A stretch of 54,354 nucleotides of DNA, from NCBI GenBank assembly GCA_937864175.1, contig CALMJH010000009.1, forward strand, positions 1 through 54,354. The letters run 5' to 3'. Shown piece by piece: positions 53,292 through 54,354 of this stretch. The stretch is from an uncultured Burkholderiales bacterium (GTDB taxonomy: Bacteria > Pseudomonadota > Gammaproteobacteria > Burkholderiales > Burkholderiaceae_A). The notes below the pieces were generated by a model. That model worked only from the letters and a program-made list of their open reading frames with translations, had not been told where the DNA came from and did no database searches. The translations under genes were made by a program, and so were the position numbers. Numbering within the stretch: the stretch's first letter is position 1; every line of letters starts with the position of its first letter.

Positions 53292-54115
53292 TCTACAGCC
53301 TGGACCTCGTGTCCCAGTGGCTTGAGATGGGCCTGCTGGCCACCAGCCTGTGGCTTTTGATTCAGCAGTTGGGGTTGGTCAGTCTGGGGCATGCCGCCTT
53401 CTATGGCCTGGCGGGATACAGCCTCGCCTTGCTCAGCCAACACACCGCCAACTTCTGGATCAGTCTGCTCGGCTCCCTGCTGGTCTGTGCGGTCTTTGCG
53501 GGTATCACGGGCCTGCTGGCGCTGCGATCCAAGGGCCTGTTTTTCCTCATGGCCACACTGGCTTTTGCCCAGATGTGTTTTGTGCTGGCCTTCGAGACCC
53601 ATCTGTTCGGTGGTTCAGATGGTCTCTACCTCACCCGCCCCACCGAGGGGATCTGGTCACTCAAAGACCCGATGAACCGACTGCTATTGACGCTGGCGGT
53701 GGTGATGGCCTGGCTGGCGCTGCTGATGCGCTTGCAGCGTTCGCCGTTCGGCTCTCTTCTGCGAGCCATTCATGACAATCCATCCCGAGTGGTGTCACTG
53801 GGCTATGAGCCCATGCAGTTCCAGTGGCTAGCCTATGTGCTGTCGGGACTCATGGCCGGCAGCGCTGGGTTTCTGCATGCGCTTAGGTTTGGATTTGTTA
53901 GTCCACAGGTCTTTGCTTGGCAGACCTCCGGCCTGGCGTTGCTCATGGTCTTGCTGGGTGGGCGTCGACCCCTCTGGTCGGGCTTTGCTGGTGCCGCTCT
54001 GGTCATCGTGCTGCAAGAGACCCTGTCCAATACCGCCTGGTTTGGCGAGTGGGCCAAGCACTGGCCGGCCGCACTGGGTCTGGTCATGGTGGCCGTCGCC
54101 CTGCGCAGGCGCTAG
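53288..54115 (+). CDS. Branched-chain-type ABC permease (LivM-like), second system
   Basis: This is a 275-residue permease started at ATG 53288 (ATGA with the upstream gene). It has about eight helices, LVSLGHAAFYGLAGYSLALL as the LivM signature and the docking loop SPFGSLLRAIHDNPSRVVSLGYEP. It is shorter than LivM at 41060, lacking that protein's long N-terminal tail. No ATP-binding gene follows; the next gene, ten bases on, encodes a HIT-family protein. Confidence 0.88.
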   Translation: MIYSLDLVSQWLEMGLLATSLWLLIQQLGLVSLGHAAFYGLAGYSLALLSQHTANFWISLLGSLLVCAVFAGITGLLALRSKGLFFLMATLAFAQMCFVLAFETHLFGGSDGLYLTRPTEGIWSLKDPMNRLLLTLAVVMAWLALLMRLQRSPFGSLLRAIHDNPSRVVSLGYEPMQFQWLAYVLSGLMAGSAGFLHALRFGFVSPQVFAWQTSGLALLMVLLGGRRPLWSGFAGAALVIVLQETLSNTAWFGEWAKHWPAALGLVMVAVALRRR

Positions 54116-54124
54116 ACTGCCGCC

Positions 54125-54354
54125 ATGACATCCAAGCCTTGCCCACTCTGTCAGCCGACAGCCGAGACCGTCTTGTCTCAAGACCAACAGACCCGCGTGA
54201 TTCAGGTTACGGATTCGGACTGGCCGGGATTTCGACGGGTGATCTGGCAAGACCATGTAGCCGAGATGACTGACCTCTCTGAAGACCAACAACGGTTGAT
54301 CTTTCAGACAGTGATGCAGCAGGAGGCGGCCCTTCGACAGTACTACCAGCCCGA
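54125..54354 (+). CDS. HIT family protein, N-terminal part (runs off window)
   Basis: ATG 54125 opens MTSKPCPLCQP, then a frame that stays open to the last base. CPLC at 6-9, VTDSDWPGFRRVIWQDHVAEMTDLSEDQQ fit the start of a betaproteobacterial HIT/diadenosine-polyphosphate hydrolase-like protein. The histidine triad itself would lie beyond the window edge. The gene is incomplete, so function is tentative. Confidence 0.7.
   Translation, partial: MTSKPCPLCQPTAETVLSQDQQTRVIQVTDSDWPGFRRVIWQDHVAEMTDLSEDQQRLIFQTVMQQEAALRQYYQP

Overview
This is a dense piece of bacterial chromosome, most likely from a betaproteobacterium of the order Burkholderiales. The evidence is gene order and protein type together: recG-oxyR, fkpB-ispH, a radC-like gene before rpmB-rpmG, hrcA-hemH-grpE-dnaK-dnaJ opposite nadK-recN, fur back to back with bamE, and a ZapA gene preceded by a short coiled-coil gene. 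I cannot name a genus. No CRISPR array, insertion sequence, integrase or phage gene was found. No stretch over 300 bases lacks a gene; the longest gap is about 200 bases (5766-5971).

Layout. 1-53 is the 3' end of tRNA-Arg(CCT). 146-5765 is a compact block, visibly more A+T-rich than the rest. It holds two exported PQQ-type sugar/sorbosone dehydrogenases, a two-haem and a one-haem cytochrome c, and a TonB-dependent receptor that strongly resembles E. coli YncD/PqqU, the PQQ receptor. It reads as a scavenged-cofactor periplasmic oxidation module, and I consider it the most interesting system here. 5972-16448 is housekeeping and stress: TrhO, CysM, OxyR, RecG, RidA, a ferric-reductase-like flavoprotein, MmsA, an EamA exporter, ApaG, a DCC protein, a DNA glycosylase and tRNA-Thr(CGT). 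16469-28433 carries IspH/FkpB, a short RadC-like protein, L28/L33, the heat-shock operon with a sigma-32-type promoter inside a palindrome, NadK, RecN and DapB. 28453-37807 has BamE, Fur, a DsbD/ScsB-like reductase, ZapA with its small neighbour, a TSUP permease, a malonate module (malonyl-CoA decarboxylase, enoyl-CoA hydratase, malonyl-CoA synthetase) and Lgt. 37885-44634 has IlvD, a small cytochrome c, a LivHMGF-type ABC transporter without a binding protein, and an NAD(P)-binding protein. 44631-54354 has an unknown protein, Fpr, a metallo-hydrolase, PdxH, MsrA, a Hyi-type isomerase, a sulfur module (exported tandem rhodanese, TsuA-like permease and an unrecognised 52-residue membrane protein), a second branched-chain-type transporter with binding protein and permeases but no ATPases, and the start of a HIT-family protein.

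How it fits together. The organism appears to respire aerobically with several c-type cytochromes, to manage oxidative stress (OxyR, Fpr, MsrA, Fur) and to take up amino acids or similar acids, malonate and reduced sulfur. Many genes overlap by 4-8 bases (ATGA or TTGA junctions), which implies tight translational coupling. All family assignments come from reading motifs and lengths by eye; no database search was run.
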